NCBI GenBank assembly: GCA_951799445.1
Contig: OX637290.1
Location: 22,624,987 to 22,688,986 of the forward strand
Reading direction: 5' to 3'
Source: Pseudisothecium myosuroides
Taxonomy: Eukaryota > Streptophyta > Bryopsida > Hypnales > Lembophyllaceae
Length of the DNA stretch: 64,000 nt
Of this stretch, positions 23,977 through 34,866 are shown in pieces. Below the pieces are notes generated by a model. That model did no database searches. It was not told the DNA's origin and was given only the letters and a program-made list of their open reading frames with translations. Both the position numbers and the translations under genes were made by a program. Position 1 is the first letter of the stretch; every line of letters starts with the position of its first letter.

Positions 23977-25735
23977 CTATTTGCATGATGAACTTATACA
24001 TCCTACGGTAATTTCTTGCAGTCAGATTAGTAATTTTGCTAGATCGCTCTTGCAAATGGATTACTTTGCAAACCGCACTCCAGTTCTCCAATGAGTCTGG
24101 TAGTTAAGGGGTTAAACGACATTAAGTATTGAAATTTTCCTGTAGACTTGTCAGATTATCATATGCATCATGCTTGTCAAACATTCAAAAAATGTCAGTC
24201 CTTCGAGGACAAATGGGATTTTGGCAGGTACCTATGGGTTGATTTTTTGTCCTGATTCTTTGAATTTTTTTTAAGATAGAAAAATTGATTAGCTTTATTA
24301 GAATACTCCCTCCGTCCCAAAATAAATCCAGGGTTTCTTTCAAATGGCTAGATTAGTGCGTAACTTGTTCATATTTTCAAGAAATTGCATAGTGACCTAG
24401 TTTGTATTAAAGTCCACTAAAAGTGAAAGAGTGGAAGTCAACAGTCAAATAGGGAAGTTGAAAAGATGTGACGAAATTGACAAAATGTGCCCCTTTTTCA
24501 AACTGCTCCGGTGGTATGAAAATTGATCCGTCATGCACCACTGTTGGTGCACAGATATCCATTGACAATCTCCGTGTATGAATCCGATGGTGCCTCAGCA
24601 TCGAAGTCCACCAAATTCTTGAAAATGTGCTGTAATCAGCCACTCTTCAAAAAAGTCAACTCTGCTCCCCGTCTATCGATGAAGTCTCTGGAACAGAACA
24701 AAAAAAAATGAATCACTCCTTCGGTACCAGAGTAACACCCAGCACTCGAAGTGCCTTGGGGCGAAGGAAGCAAGGGCTCGTAATTCTGTGGTGACAATTC
24801 CTTTCCACCTGGCGATTCCAGTTCATGATATTCATGCTACTCGGGAGTACTTCTTCGGAGGGTATGGTTATTCATACCATTCTTTAGAAGCTCTGTTTGC
24901 ACAATTGCAAATGCTCATTAAAAAAATTATTTTGTATTCCTTGTACATACAATCTTCAGCTTATGGTAGTCTTCGAAGAAAAAAAAATCTCGAGTGTTTA
25001 GTAATTCCCGAACTCCATGTGCTGAGTTTTTCATGTGTCTTCATTGAACTGCAACTATCGATTAGATTCTATTGGCATCCAAATTCTCGTTTATAGTGCT
25101 TTGTTGTGAGCCAGTATTCTCTTTATGGATACGATTGTGTGGAACATTTGATTGAGGAGATCAGGAGTACGGACAGGAGCGGTCCTCTTGCAATTCTTTC
25201 AAGCATTGGAATGATTTCAATCTTTGGTAAGGCCTTCATCTTGCCTTTCATTTTCAATATTCAAGTAGTTACAAATTCACTTAGCACATTACATGAGGAC
25301 CTGATTCGTTTCTATGATTGAGTATGTACTCTTGAGTCCCTCTACTTTTGCTTTAGAATGTGAATTGTTGGTAGTTTTCCATGGCATGTTTGATTTTTCA
25401 CTTCTGCCTCTGTATTGGATTTGAGTTCATCATGTGTTTCCTAGGGCTATCCCCGTTTTTCTGGCCTTCATTTTGTGCAAATTAGATAGGGTGGGCCGAG
25501 GACCTATTGACCAAACCATACTGTGTGGATAAGTTAACATGTTGCTGAACTTGATTCTGTTTCCCATCATCTGCTTTGTTTTGGTTATCATAAAGCTTTT
25601 TGGAAATGCTTAGTTGTGGTCATCATGAATTTTTTTGGAATTGCATTTGGTCACTTGCTGTTACAAGTATGTTGTTTCCACCGGTAATCTTCCTAAAAGA
25701 TTCATTTGATTAACTTCAATAATTTGAGTTCAAGA

Positions 25736-27076
25736 ATGGAAGGCCGCAGACGCCCGACTGCTGAAGCCGATGAAGAGGGCATCCTCCAAGACATCTCCAA
25801 TGTTGTTGGCAACATTCAAAATTCCATTACAGACTCCACAAAGAAGAAGCACAATCTTACTGACGAACAACGGCAAGCTGTGTACCAGTCACTCCTTATC
25901 CAAGTGAAGGACCCTGGGCCACCTCATGTACTGGCTAGAGGAGCCTTAAGCAACGTGGCCAAGTCATTTGGTGTGACCCGAGACACAATATCTGCAATTT
26001 GGAAGAGGGGCCAACAATCCCTAGCAGAAGGACACATTGCCGCTGTTGTGTCTTCTAAGAGACGGGGCCGAGTGGGGCGCAAGCGAAAGGTTTTGGATGT
26101 GGAAAAGTTGAAGGAGATACCATTATCCAATAGAAAGAATATTCGCTCAACAGCCGCCTATATGAACATTCCTAAGACAACACTTCATAGGCGACTCCAA
26201 GCAAGTGATATCAAGCGTCACTCAAATGCAGTGAAGCCGTTATTGACAAAGGAGAACAAAATTGCTCGTGTTCAATTTTGCTTATCTATGTTGGATCCCG
26301 CCCATCCATTACAATTTCAAGACATGATGGACCGAATTCACATTGACGAGAAGTGGTTTTATTTGACCGAGACGAAGGCCACCTTCTATATGGCAATGGA
26401 CGAGGAGCCACCATTGCAAATGACAAGGAATAAACGTTTCATTCCCAAAATAATGTTCCTTGCAGCAGTGGCTCGTCCTCGGTGGGATACTATAAAGAAT
26501 CAACGCTTTAATGGAAAAATAGGGATTTTTCCCTTTTTATTCCAAGAGCCCGCTCAAAAGACAAGCAAGAACCGAGTGCGTGGAACGATGGTAACCAAAC
26601 CTATTGACAATGTCACAAAAGAGGTGGTAAAGTCAATGTTGATTGAGAAGCTCATCCCGGCGATCCATCAAAAATGGCCGCGTGCTTGGGTTGGCAAGAC
26701 TACAATGGGCAACAGTATTATTGTGCAACAAGATAACGCCAAGCCTCATCCCACTGGCAATGAACCTGATTTGGCAGCCGCTCTCAAGCAAAATGGCTTC
26801 AATATCACATTTAGTTGCCAACCTCCAAACAACCCTGATATGAACGTTCTTGATTTGGGCCTCTTTTGTGCTATTCAATCGCTGCAGCATGGACTTCCAC
26901 AAAAGGATATTGACTCTCTCATTCAGGCCACTGACAATGCTTTCTGGAACATGGAGGAAGACAAATTGAACAACATTTTTCTCTCGTGGCAACAGTGCAT
27001 GGTCCAAGTCATGCTATCAGATGGTAGCAATCACTACCAACAACTGCACATGGGCAAGGAAAAGATGCAACGTTGA
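25736..27076 (+). CDS. Mariner-like transposase, DD39D
   Basis: 446 residues from ATG at 25736 (the open frame extends 30 nt upstream without an ATG). It catalyses cut-and-paste transposition at TA sites. Two helix-turn-helix regions are visible near the N-terminus (NVAKSFGVTRDTISAIWKRG and STAAYMNIPKTTLHRRL). The catalytic acids lie in IHIDEKWFYLT, VQQDNAKPHP and MNVLDLGLF, with 39 residues between the last two, the plant mariner signature. The frame is uninterrupted. A 1.4-kb AT-rich leader separates it from the left terminal repeat; any 5' UTR intron there cannot be judged. Confidence 0.95.
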   Translation: MEGRRRPTAEADEEGILQDISNVVGNIQNSITDSTKKKHNLTDEQRQAVYQSLLIQVKDPGPPHVLARGALSNVAKSFGVTRDTISAIWKRGQQSLAEGHIAAVVSSKRRGRVGRKRKVLDVEKLKEIPLSNRKNIRSTAAYMNIPKTTLHRRLQASDIKRHSNAVKPLLTKENKIARVQFCLSMLDPAHPLQFQDMMDRIHIDEKWFYLTETKATFYMAMDEEPPLQMTRNKRFIPKIMFLAAVARPRWDTIKNQRFNGKIGIFPFLFQEPAQKTSKNRVRGTMVTKPIDNVTKEVVKSMLIEKLIPAIHQKWPRAWVGKTTMGNSIIVQQDNAKPHPTGNEPDLAAALKQNGFNITFSCQPPNNPDMNVLDLGLFCAIQSLQHGLPQKDIDSLIQATDNAFWNMEEDKLNNIFLSWQQCMVQVMLSDGSNHYQQLHMGKEKMQR

Positions 27077-27469
27077 GGGGAACTACCGGTCACTCTACAA
27101 TGCCCAGATGACACCATCAAGCACACTCAGAGCTTCATTTCTATGAACCGTTGAAACACCAAATTCCATTTGGGACAAGGAAGCTGCTTAGTTAGACTTG
27201 CAAGGAGCTTAAGTTCATTTAGTCTACTTGATCTTTGTAATGTTACAGTTTGGAGAATGTTGCGTTACGTGTGTAAAAAATTAATTTGATGGCCTCCATT
27301 CCTCACATATTGTGGTAAAGTTCTTATTTAGAGTTGGTCATGTCTGGTTTTGGACTACATAGGTCTAAAAATCTGGACCATAAGACAAACCCACATGGCC
27401 CACTCTTAAACCATATCTTTAATAACTTATAGATCAATTTGTTGATCTTGCATATGAAAGGTGGGTACC

Positions 27470-27640
27470 CCTAAACCGCCACTTTTGCTACTGAGCCTGA
27501 TTACTATTTTTAGAGTAGTCAAATTTTCATATGCTCTTGTTGGGAAGTGAAAGGAGGTTCCAACGCACCAAAGAATGCAACATTTGGATACTATATGCAA
27601 AAGTTATTATGAAACACCGAATTTAATTTGGGACAAGTAT
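27470..27640. repeat. Host-like segment and direct repeats inside the mariner 3' region
   Basis: About 110 bp at 27518-27607 matches unit sequence at 21485-21590 and 50330-50430 (GAAAGGAGGTTCCAACGCAC). The mariner also carries imperfect direct repeats GAAACACCAAATTC... (27153) and GAAACACCGAATTT... (27609) around this stretch. Confidence 0.6.
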
Positions 27641-27679
27641 ATATGGAAACCCTGGATTTATTTCGGGACGGAGGGAGTA

Positions 27680-28710
27680 TAATTTATTTTTTCAATCGGT
27701 ATCCGGGAACATAAGTTATGCCCAAATAAGCTCAAAACAAGGGAGAGGGAGGGAGAAGGAGCAACAATTTTTTTCTTTCAAAAATCCATATATATATAAT
27801 GGCTATACATGAATTTAATTTAATTTTTTTTTCTCATAGATTATATTTTTGTCTACATGGAAAGCTTTGATTTCATTTCATTTATGAGAAAGTAATGGAC
27901 AATCTTGTTTTTTGGGCAATTCGAGCATTTCCTAGAAAAAATAACTTGTAGGATTCAATTCTGAATACAATTTTTACAATTTTTCAAGGAAAATAGTTTA
28001 ACATGGTTAAATTTGCTTACTAGAACAATCTCACCATTGTGATTAGTGCATTTTTATTCCATCTTAGAGATATTAATAATTTAGATTTTCCTTCTATCCA
28101 TTACCTACTTCTACTTAACAATGATTTAAAGAATAAAAATTAAGTTTTTTGAGTCTTTTTTTTTTCCAAGATTCTTAATTCAATTCTCCACCATAAAAAT
28201 TTTTTGCTCATAACTTTGTAGTGCAAAAAAATTAAGTTAAAAAGGTTCAAAGTCAAATATTTTAGTCTTGCAATGTGCTTAAAAACTAGTTTTTTTCACT
28301 TTAAACATAGATATCTTACAATCTGTGTGGTCAAAAATTCTGAAATTTTTTCTACACATTCTTATACTAGTTAGGTGTAAGATCCTATGGTTAGACGTGC
28401 AAAAAAACAATTTTCAATCTTTTTTACTCCATGCTATAGAAATGGCAATTTTGAGTGTTTTTTGGCAGAAAAAAGACCTTGGTCCTTCAGAGGTTAAAGA
28501 ATATTTTTGCATGTGGTAGAAGGTGCAATTGTTCATGACCTAAATTGTCCATTTCAGTAAATTGGTGCAATTCCAGGAGTCTAAAATTGTGACTTTCATC
28601 TATACCAAACTCTAAAAAGCAGGTCTATATAGATTTGCATTACTCCCCGAAGTCGTGGAATTCCACCAAAGAAACAAAATTGATGTTGTAAACACAAACA
28701 ACCCAAAATA
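27680..28710. other. End of unit 1 after the mariner
   Basis: AT-rich remainder of the older TTAA element and about 215 bp of unit sequence also found before 53592. No gene seen. Confidence 0.5.
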
Positions 28711-28814
28711 TATACTATGCTTGAAACCTTGATCCATAGTCGTGGCCAATTCAATGAGGAGAAGGTTTTTAACAGTCTATTATGACATGTATGGAGTAGA
28801 CTTCATTTGATGTA

Positions 28815-30312
28815 AGATAGCAACATCCATAGGCAGGGTTTTTTTTTCATTTTTTATGAAGTGCCGAAGTGGCAATATAAAATATTATAGTGGTGCTCCA
28901 AATTTTAGCATTCATCGATATATTGGGTAGAAAATATCACCTTAGCACATATCACATGTCTATAATTTTGTTTTCATCCACAATTTGGAGATTCCATCCA
29001 AGATTTTTCTTTAATTTGAAGTTTTTTGCAAAAAACTTCAAATTTTTTTATCATTTTTGAGACAAATTATTTTTTTTGGTGCAATCTGGCACACAAAATC
29101 TAAGAAAAAAAGCCCTACCCATAAGTGTGAGTATATCCTAACACCAATTGTAGAGTTTATCTTAAAGTGCCCCCTAAAGTATTTTGAAACCATGTCCATG
29201 CTTAATTGTGGTTGGTGGATTTTTTGGTGCTAGAGTCAAGGCAGATTCACTAGAGTGCAATTTCGGGTGGCCTAGGGAGTTCTACCTTGAAAATTTGTAG
29301 AAATTAGATGCCTTATACAAAAATTCTATTTCTCTTTTAACCCCTAAAGGACCAAGGCCTTTTTTTTGCCAGAAAACACTCAAAATTGCCATATCTGTAG
29401 CAAAGATTAAAAAAAATTGAAAATTGTTTTTTTTTCCCCATCTAATTGTAGTATCTTACACCTAACTAGTATGAGAGTGTGTGGAAAAAAATTCAGAATT
29501 TTTTACCTCACAGATTGCAAGATATTTGCATTTAAAGTGAAAAAAACAAGTTTTTCCGCACATTGCGGGACTAGATTTGATTACTTTGAACATTTTTACC
29601 TTAAAAATTTTGCACTATAGAGTTTTTAGCTTTTAATGTTTATAGTGGAGAATTGAGTTGAGAGTCTAGGAAAGAAAATTAAAAAAAAACTAATTATCAT
29701 TCTTAAAAAAATTGTTAAATAGAAGTAGGTACAAAATAGAAGGAAAATCTAAAATATTCATATATTTTAAATGGAACTAAAATGCACTAATCCCAATGGT
29801 GAAATTTTTCTAGCAAGTAAATCAGACCATGTAAAAAAAAACTAAAAAATTAACTGTCCCCAAAACAAAAATGTCCATAACTTTCTCATAACAAATCCAA
29901 ATGAAATGAATCAAAACTTTCCAGGTAGACAAAAATATAATCTATGAGGGAATTTTTTTTTTTAAATTTCAAATTTTTGTCCATTTTTTTTTGTTGCCTA
30001 AGCTGCCCCCCGTCCCTTGTATTGAGCTTATTTGGTCATAACTTTTGTTTCCTGGCACTGATTGCGAAAAAATTACATTCCACAAAGCTTATCAATTTTT
30101 CTATCTCCAAAAAAGTTTAAAAAAATCACAACAAAATTTCAGCCCGTAGGTACCTGCCCAAAAACGCATTTGTCCCCCGAATGGACAACGGTCCTTTAGG
30201 GGTTAAATTCATGATTTTCAATTGCTAATATTGAAAAAGTATTTCTTTCAAAAAAAATTTGACTCAAACCATGGTGAATTGCTTAATTTGACGGTTATGG
30301 GTGCTCCTACCT
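28815..30312. mobile_element. TA-flanked element with AGGTAG-type ends, unit 2
   Basis: Starts AGATAGCAAC and ends GCTCCTACCT between TA dinucleotides; 1498 bp including a nested TTAA element. Unit 3 has the same insertion at 53697-55261. Unit 1 instead reads GATGTAACTTAGTATC at 4434-4449. Confidence 0.62.
29341..30202. mobile_element. TTAA element nested in the TA-flanked element, unit 2
   Basis: TTAA at 29337-29340 and 30203-30206; ends CCCCTAAAGGACC and GGTCCTTTAGGGG form good inverted repeats. The unit 3 counterpart is 54224-55151. Confidence 0.65.
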
Positions 30313-30314
30313 TA

Positions 30315-32394
30315 GTGTCACGCAATTTAATTGCAAATAGCCAGTATAGCCAGAGGCAGAATTGCAAATCGGCAAGTGGTCAGACATGAGCCCAGAATTA
30401 GCTTTCAATGGAGTGAATCCTACCTTCAGACTCATTTGTGATGCAATGTGGAAGTGAGTACCCCCCCAATTAAGCTGGATTGGAGGTTGACATTGGTGGT
30501 CAACATATGCTCAGAGATGATGCATCCCCTAAGCTAACAGGCTCTGAAATTGCACATGCTCTATAATCGTCCACCCTATTTAAATGTACATTGATTGTAA
30601 ATGTAACTATTTCATAGCCTTCAGCAATGTACAAACAATGTATATTTTTGGGGGTGGGCGATTTTAGAGCCCTATGCTACTTTAACTTCAAATTTTCATA
30701 ACTGATTCCAAAAAGCTACAAAAAATATGAAGCGACTTGGGTTGGATGCCAATTCCTCTTGTCTTTCAAGGAAAAGTTACTGAAAAATATTTCAAGGCAT
30801 TTCACCTCCCCAAAATTCAGTTTTAGCTATTAGGTGGGCGATTTCTGAACCTCTTACCTTAATACACAATGGGGCAGTCTACCTTCTCGCTTCAGTCAAT
30901 CATGTCACAAAGTAAGCAGAGAATACTGATATGCTTTAATTTCCTGTAACTGACTATCACCTTGGGAACAGAGTATGCTCTCTTGGGCAGCTGCCAAGCC
31001 TGAAATCAATAGAGCAGGCATTGCTCCTCCCAAGTTTCGAATAGCGATGAGTTACATAAAACAGGACCGATCGGTTACATAGAAATGAGAATTCTTATTT
31101 AATAACAGATGGCGCGTTTCAGAGGGACGAAATTGTGACTTTGAAGTGCCCAGAGCTCTAAAAATAAACTCTAGGACGGGCTGTTCTGAGCGTTCATACA
31201 GGCGACTCAGTCTGCTCTAATTTCACTAATAATCCACGATTTTAACTAACTTGAGGTTAACACGGAACTGAATGAATTGGGTCACGAGAACAAACTCGAG
31301 GGAAATAGCTCAAATACCACAAATTAATAAGCGGCCCTTGGTGGAGAGCAACAGGCCGTTTACTTCCCGTGAATGAAGAATCTTATGGACATGCCGAACA
31401 TGTTCATAAGGAGGAGCCTGTTGATATGCAATTTAATATGCAAATGAAAATGAAAATTACATTTCATGCTCCACATTGGGCTGCCCCCTGGGAAGCGCAG
31501 CATTCACAGGGCTCACAGCAGCTGTCTGGGGAGCCATGGGACTACTACTGAAGTGGTTTGCGTTCCAAATCCTACGTGTGGAAATCAATCGACTTGTCTG
31601 TGATTCGAGCAAACCCGAACGAGATCGAGAGCTTTGTTCCTTGGAATCGATCCAAGGCCTCACCAGAGTTCACAAAGAGAATTCTGCTAGCGTTCGAGTG
31701 TGATTGTCATCAGTTGCTCGAATGCCAAGCTTCCCGGGAAGCTAAAACGCGTGTGGAGAATAGGGCGGAGAGTGTGCAGAAAGAGCTAGCGTTGAAGGGC
31801 AGGGCAGCTTGGCAAGCCTTTGTCCGGGCAGCGACGAAGCCGGGATGAGGCGGGGCCCAGGCCGCGTGAATTGCTCGGTGGGGGAACAAAAAGTCTCGCG
31901 GCGAGAAAGAGGGAAGACTTTTTCCGGACGCACTATTGTAGCACTGGTGGTGCCGTCCTTTGCACGCCGAGCTTCCCGAGAGAGCCGAGGGAACCCTTTC
32001 CTTGTTCTCCGAAGTCGTTACTCCACGCACTTGGGCGCTGCATTTTTGAGGAACGCAGTGGGCGCTGCCAGCTCGCGAAGGCCGGATTCAGGCTCCCCTG
32101 CGAATTTCGACTGGTGAAGTCGATGCGGATGCTTGTCGATCGAGTTGGAGTCTCCGCTCTCTTGGGCTTACCGACAAATTGAAGCCCTCTTCGAGATGCA
32201 TGCACGAGAGCAGCTTGTATTGTGAGTTGTTGTTGCAGTACTTGTCACAGGTTTCGTCGTCTGGCATTACGCATCACGCTCTGGGCACTAGGTCTTGGTG
32301 GTGCGGGAGTTCTAAGTTAGGGTTTCGGTTTTGGTGTGCGGAAGTGATATGCTCGATCTTGGATACTAATGTCTGGCGATCGTCTCCCTTGCAG
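30315..32394. other. Upstream block and GC-richer leader of unit 2
   Basis: Counterpart of 4445-7800. Overlapping frames around 31809-32182 are partly conserved in unit 3 (56385-56759) but broken in unit 1, so I do not call them genes. The local rise in GC fits a promoter or 5' UTR. Confidence 0.4.
30532..30859. mobile_element. TA-flanked MITE with AGGTA-type ends (unit 2 copy)
   Basis: Same insertion as 4661-4988, beginning AGCTAACAGG and ending CCTCTTACCT between TA dinucleotides, also 328 bp. Its presence at the identical site shows it predates separation of units 1 and 2. Confidence 0.7.
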
Positions 32395-33545
32395 AGCCGT
32401 GAAACCATTGAGGAAAAAAATCCTGCAAGCTCCGAGCGAGTTCTCACCTGAAGGTACGAGTGGCTGCATTTGCATCTTTGTCGGTATGGTTGGGGTTGAG
32501 ATGTTTGTCCTGATGGATTAATTCTTGCTGAGAATTGAGTCTGCCTGACATTGGGGCAAGCAAGTTCTGATCGGTTGTCATGCAACTTGTTGATCTCGGT
32601 TGTCGTAATTAGTTGGGTAGATTCTGCAGGGTAGGACTTCGCCAGTTTGCGATTTAAGACTGCCCATCCACGGGCAAGTGGTTTGGAGTAAACTTGCCAA
32701 TCACAGACAAATTCAAATCCATAAAAGAGAGACTTGCATGCTCTGAAATTTGGCGTGATTATCAAATGTCATGTTATGATTCAGCTTCATAAAACAGAAT
32801 GGAAAAAGGTTTCTTCCTACCAAATTTTATTGCAACTTAAAAGGCAATGAGGCTGAGATTTAGGTCAGAATTCCTTGCAGCCGTTGACCACAGTGTGCGG
32901 TCACTGATCGATGACACGAAATTTTGATCCCATTGCGTTCCATTTCGTTTTAAAACTGTCTGGATTAACTTTCCTGTTCTGGATTATATTTCAGGTAAAG
33001 ACCAACGCCTGGACGACCAGGGTTTCCAAGGTGGCGGCTTTGCATGCTAGGTTTCTCTGTATGTTGTTTCAAGCTCGCCAGACTCGTTGTATGTCCTTCC
33101 GCTGCTGATCATGGTGAGTTTCCGTTTCAACATTGTGTAAGCTCCTGTTGTTTTTCTTCTTCTTTCTCTGGCGTTTCTGGGAGGGTTTTTGGTGTGCTTT
33201 AGTGATTTCGGTTTCTGGATTCCAGTGTGAAGAAGAAAGAGCCTTGTGATTTGGAAGTAGCTCATCTGTTGACGAGTGTCCTAGTTGTGATGAATTGAAG
33301 AGTGTGCTCTGCTGTTGTTTGTATTGTTAGTAGTTTAGGTTTCACTTCAAGCTTTCTGTCTTTGTTGTTTTTGCGAGGTGTTTGTACGTTTGGTCGCTAC
33401 TTTCGAGCAGTATTGAGTATTGTGCAGTCTCGATGACTGCTGTACTCTCTTTCTCGAGCTCTAAAGTTTAAAGTTTTTGTTTGCACCTGTTTTTTCTGCG
33501 CAGGCGTTTCCTGGATGGCCCACAGTGGAAGAGGTCCTGCTCCTG
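32395..33545 (+). other. Putative 5' leader exons of the unit 2 kinase-TPR gene
   Basis: Exons at 32395-32453, 32995-33113 and 33504-33545 with the same splice sites as unit 1. The 42-nt last exon is identical to those of units 1 and 3 while the neighbouring introns have drifted, which argues for a functional transcript segment. Confidence 0.4.
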
Positions 33546-34429
33546 GTAAGTTTTCATGCACAACGGCCTTCACTCAGGGTTTACGAGACTAGCATGTTCT
33601 AGGTTGCCGAGTAATGACGACGTGCTGAACCTGGAAAGAGAGTGGGGTGACGTGGTCCAAATACACATGTTTCCCTTAATTTCCTGATCACTGATTGCTT
33701 AAATCACTGATTCAGATTCGAATCTCATTACTGGAACAGTTCATAAGTCGACCAACTTCCATGGCAGTATAAGTCTCACGGTTTATGGCTAATTCCTCAT
33801 CTTCCTCTGATCTTGGGATGTCGTCATCGATCTCCTGCACTATTGGTGCTCTATCTTGCTGTTGCGCACTTGAAATGGGCAGATTCAACTTGACGGGATT
33901 TGGAATTTGTCTTGCTTTTCTGATTGCTGATCACTGATTCAGAGAATTTTCTAAATGCCAGTGGAATATTGGGTTGAGGGGAACAGTTACCTATTTAGAG
34001 GGGAACAGTTACCTGTTTATTGATGAAGCCGCAAACACTGGAAAGTCTTCAAGTAGCCTGACAGCACAAAACTGAGCTCCACAATTCTTCTGCAAGCCAC
34101 GGTTCCTTGCTTTGTGCAGCTCGTCCTTGATTCGATGTGTTAAAAATGGCATTCTTGAAAACACCACAATGGGCTTTTGTTAAACATTTCATCCATTCTT
34201 GAAATCGTCCAATTATTTATTCATAGATTATTTGGGTTTCATCCATATGCAAGAAATTCCATTTCCTCATCCAAATTTCAGATCCATACCTTAAGTTTGG
34301 TTGTTTGTTTTGTTTGATTTGATACGTTGAGATCTCCCGGATAGTGCGTCTTTCGGTTGTGTGCATGAAACTCTTGGAAAGCTCTTGGTGAGGAGGGGTG
34401 CATGGGCTTTGCTTCGTGGCATTTGGACC

Positions 34430-34529
34430 AGTTTTTAATTGTAGGTACAAAATATCAAGCAGCTGATTTAGTAGCATCAGCTTCTATAAAAGCCCGATGT
34501 CATTACGTAAATCAAAAGTGGCTTGGTGG
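34430..34529 (+). other. rps2: Nuclear-integrated plastid DNA, rps2 fragment
   Basis: About 100 bp present only in unit 2; units 1 and 3 read GGACCTATGGTGGG across the site. The frame encodes [18 protein letters not shown] and then [14 protein letters not shown], characteristic of plastid ribosomal protein S2, with plastid-like A/T-ending codons. It is too short to function. The edges are ambiguous by a few bases because GGTATGG-type sequence is shared. Confidence 0.85.
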
Positions 34530-34858
34530 TATGGTGGGAAAGTTATGGGTTTTTGAGTTATTTTTTAATTAAAAAATCTAGAGAAAATTACTTGTATTTT
34601 TGTTTTGGCTATGGCAACATCACAAGGCACACGAGCATTGTTTAAATTTGAAGAGTGCTAGTATCATCCAATTAAAATACATTTGTTCCTAATGTGGCAT
34701 TCCAAACTTTACTATCATTCCTAGGGTTTGATAGTTATCGAATATGGTAACATACGGTAATAGGGATGGTTACTATTTGGTTTTGGGTCAGAACAATAAC
34801 TGGTAGAATAACTCTAGATGTAGTGCACCAAAACAATGGCTTGGATTCTTGGTCTCTC

Positions 34859-34866
34859 TATAAATA
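34859..34866 (+). promoter_or_regulatory. TATA-box-like site, unit 2
   Basis: Same TATAAATA motif and flanks as unit 1. Confidence 0.3.

Larger units (their letters stand above)
22806..24111 (-). mobile_element. piggyBac-like TTAA element with transposase remnant, unit 1 only
   Basis: TTAA at 22802-22805 and 24112-24115 flank 1306 bp starting CCCTGAAGCGCTCC and ending AGTTAAGGGG. Unit 2 has the intact site GACCTCTTTAAACGACATTA (51236-51255), so the insertion and the 4-bp TTAA duplication can be read directly. It carries a degraded transposase end on the minus strand and is itself interrupted by a 314-bp TA-flanked element at 23192-23505. Confidence 0.75.
19191..24305. other. Transposon-rich tail of unit 1
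   Basis: No cellular gene seen. It holds TTAA elements at 19270-20189 and 22806-24111 and the left part of another from about 24197. Between them is AT-rich sequence shared with unit 2, with no reading frame kept between the units. Confidence 0.55.
24306..27677 (+). mobile_element. Complete mariner-like element (plant DD39D type)
   Basis: Terminal inverted repeats CTCCCTCCGTCCCAAAATAA and the complementary right end (GGGACGGAGGGAG) are flanked by TA at 24304-24305 and 27678-27679. The CTCCCTCCGTCCC end is typical of plant mariner and Stowaway elements. Unit 2 preserves the empty site, TTAGAATATAATTG with the single TA at 51636-51637. The element is 3372 bp with one intact transposase gene, so it may be young and autonomous. 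Confidence 0.95.
24197..28493. mobile_element. Older TTAA element of unit 1, split by the mariner
   Basis: The right end reads GGTCCTTCAGAGG followed by TTAA (28494-28497). The left end near 24197 is degraded (GTCCTTCGAGGACAAATGGG). Unit 2 has the orthologous insertion ending at TTAA 53379-53382. Confidence 0.5.
4336..28710 (+). repeat. Tandem segmental duplication, unit 1
   Basis: Homology to the later units begins at TATACTATGCTT (4336) and runs to the same motif at 28711. The unit carries the upstream block, leader exons, kinase-TPR gene and transposon-rich tail in the order seen in units 2 and 3. Unit-1-only segments include a 1.5-kb replacement near 5793-7320, the element at 12452-12819, the TTAA element at 22806-24111 and the mariner at 24306-27677. 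Confidence 0.9.

Noticed and set aside
31820..32182. 120-codon frame in the GC-rich leader, partly conserved at 56385-56759
   Set aside because: It is broken in unit 1, overlaps other open frames on both strands, and has no recognisable motif; GC-rich DNA readily gives such frames.
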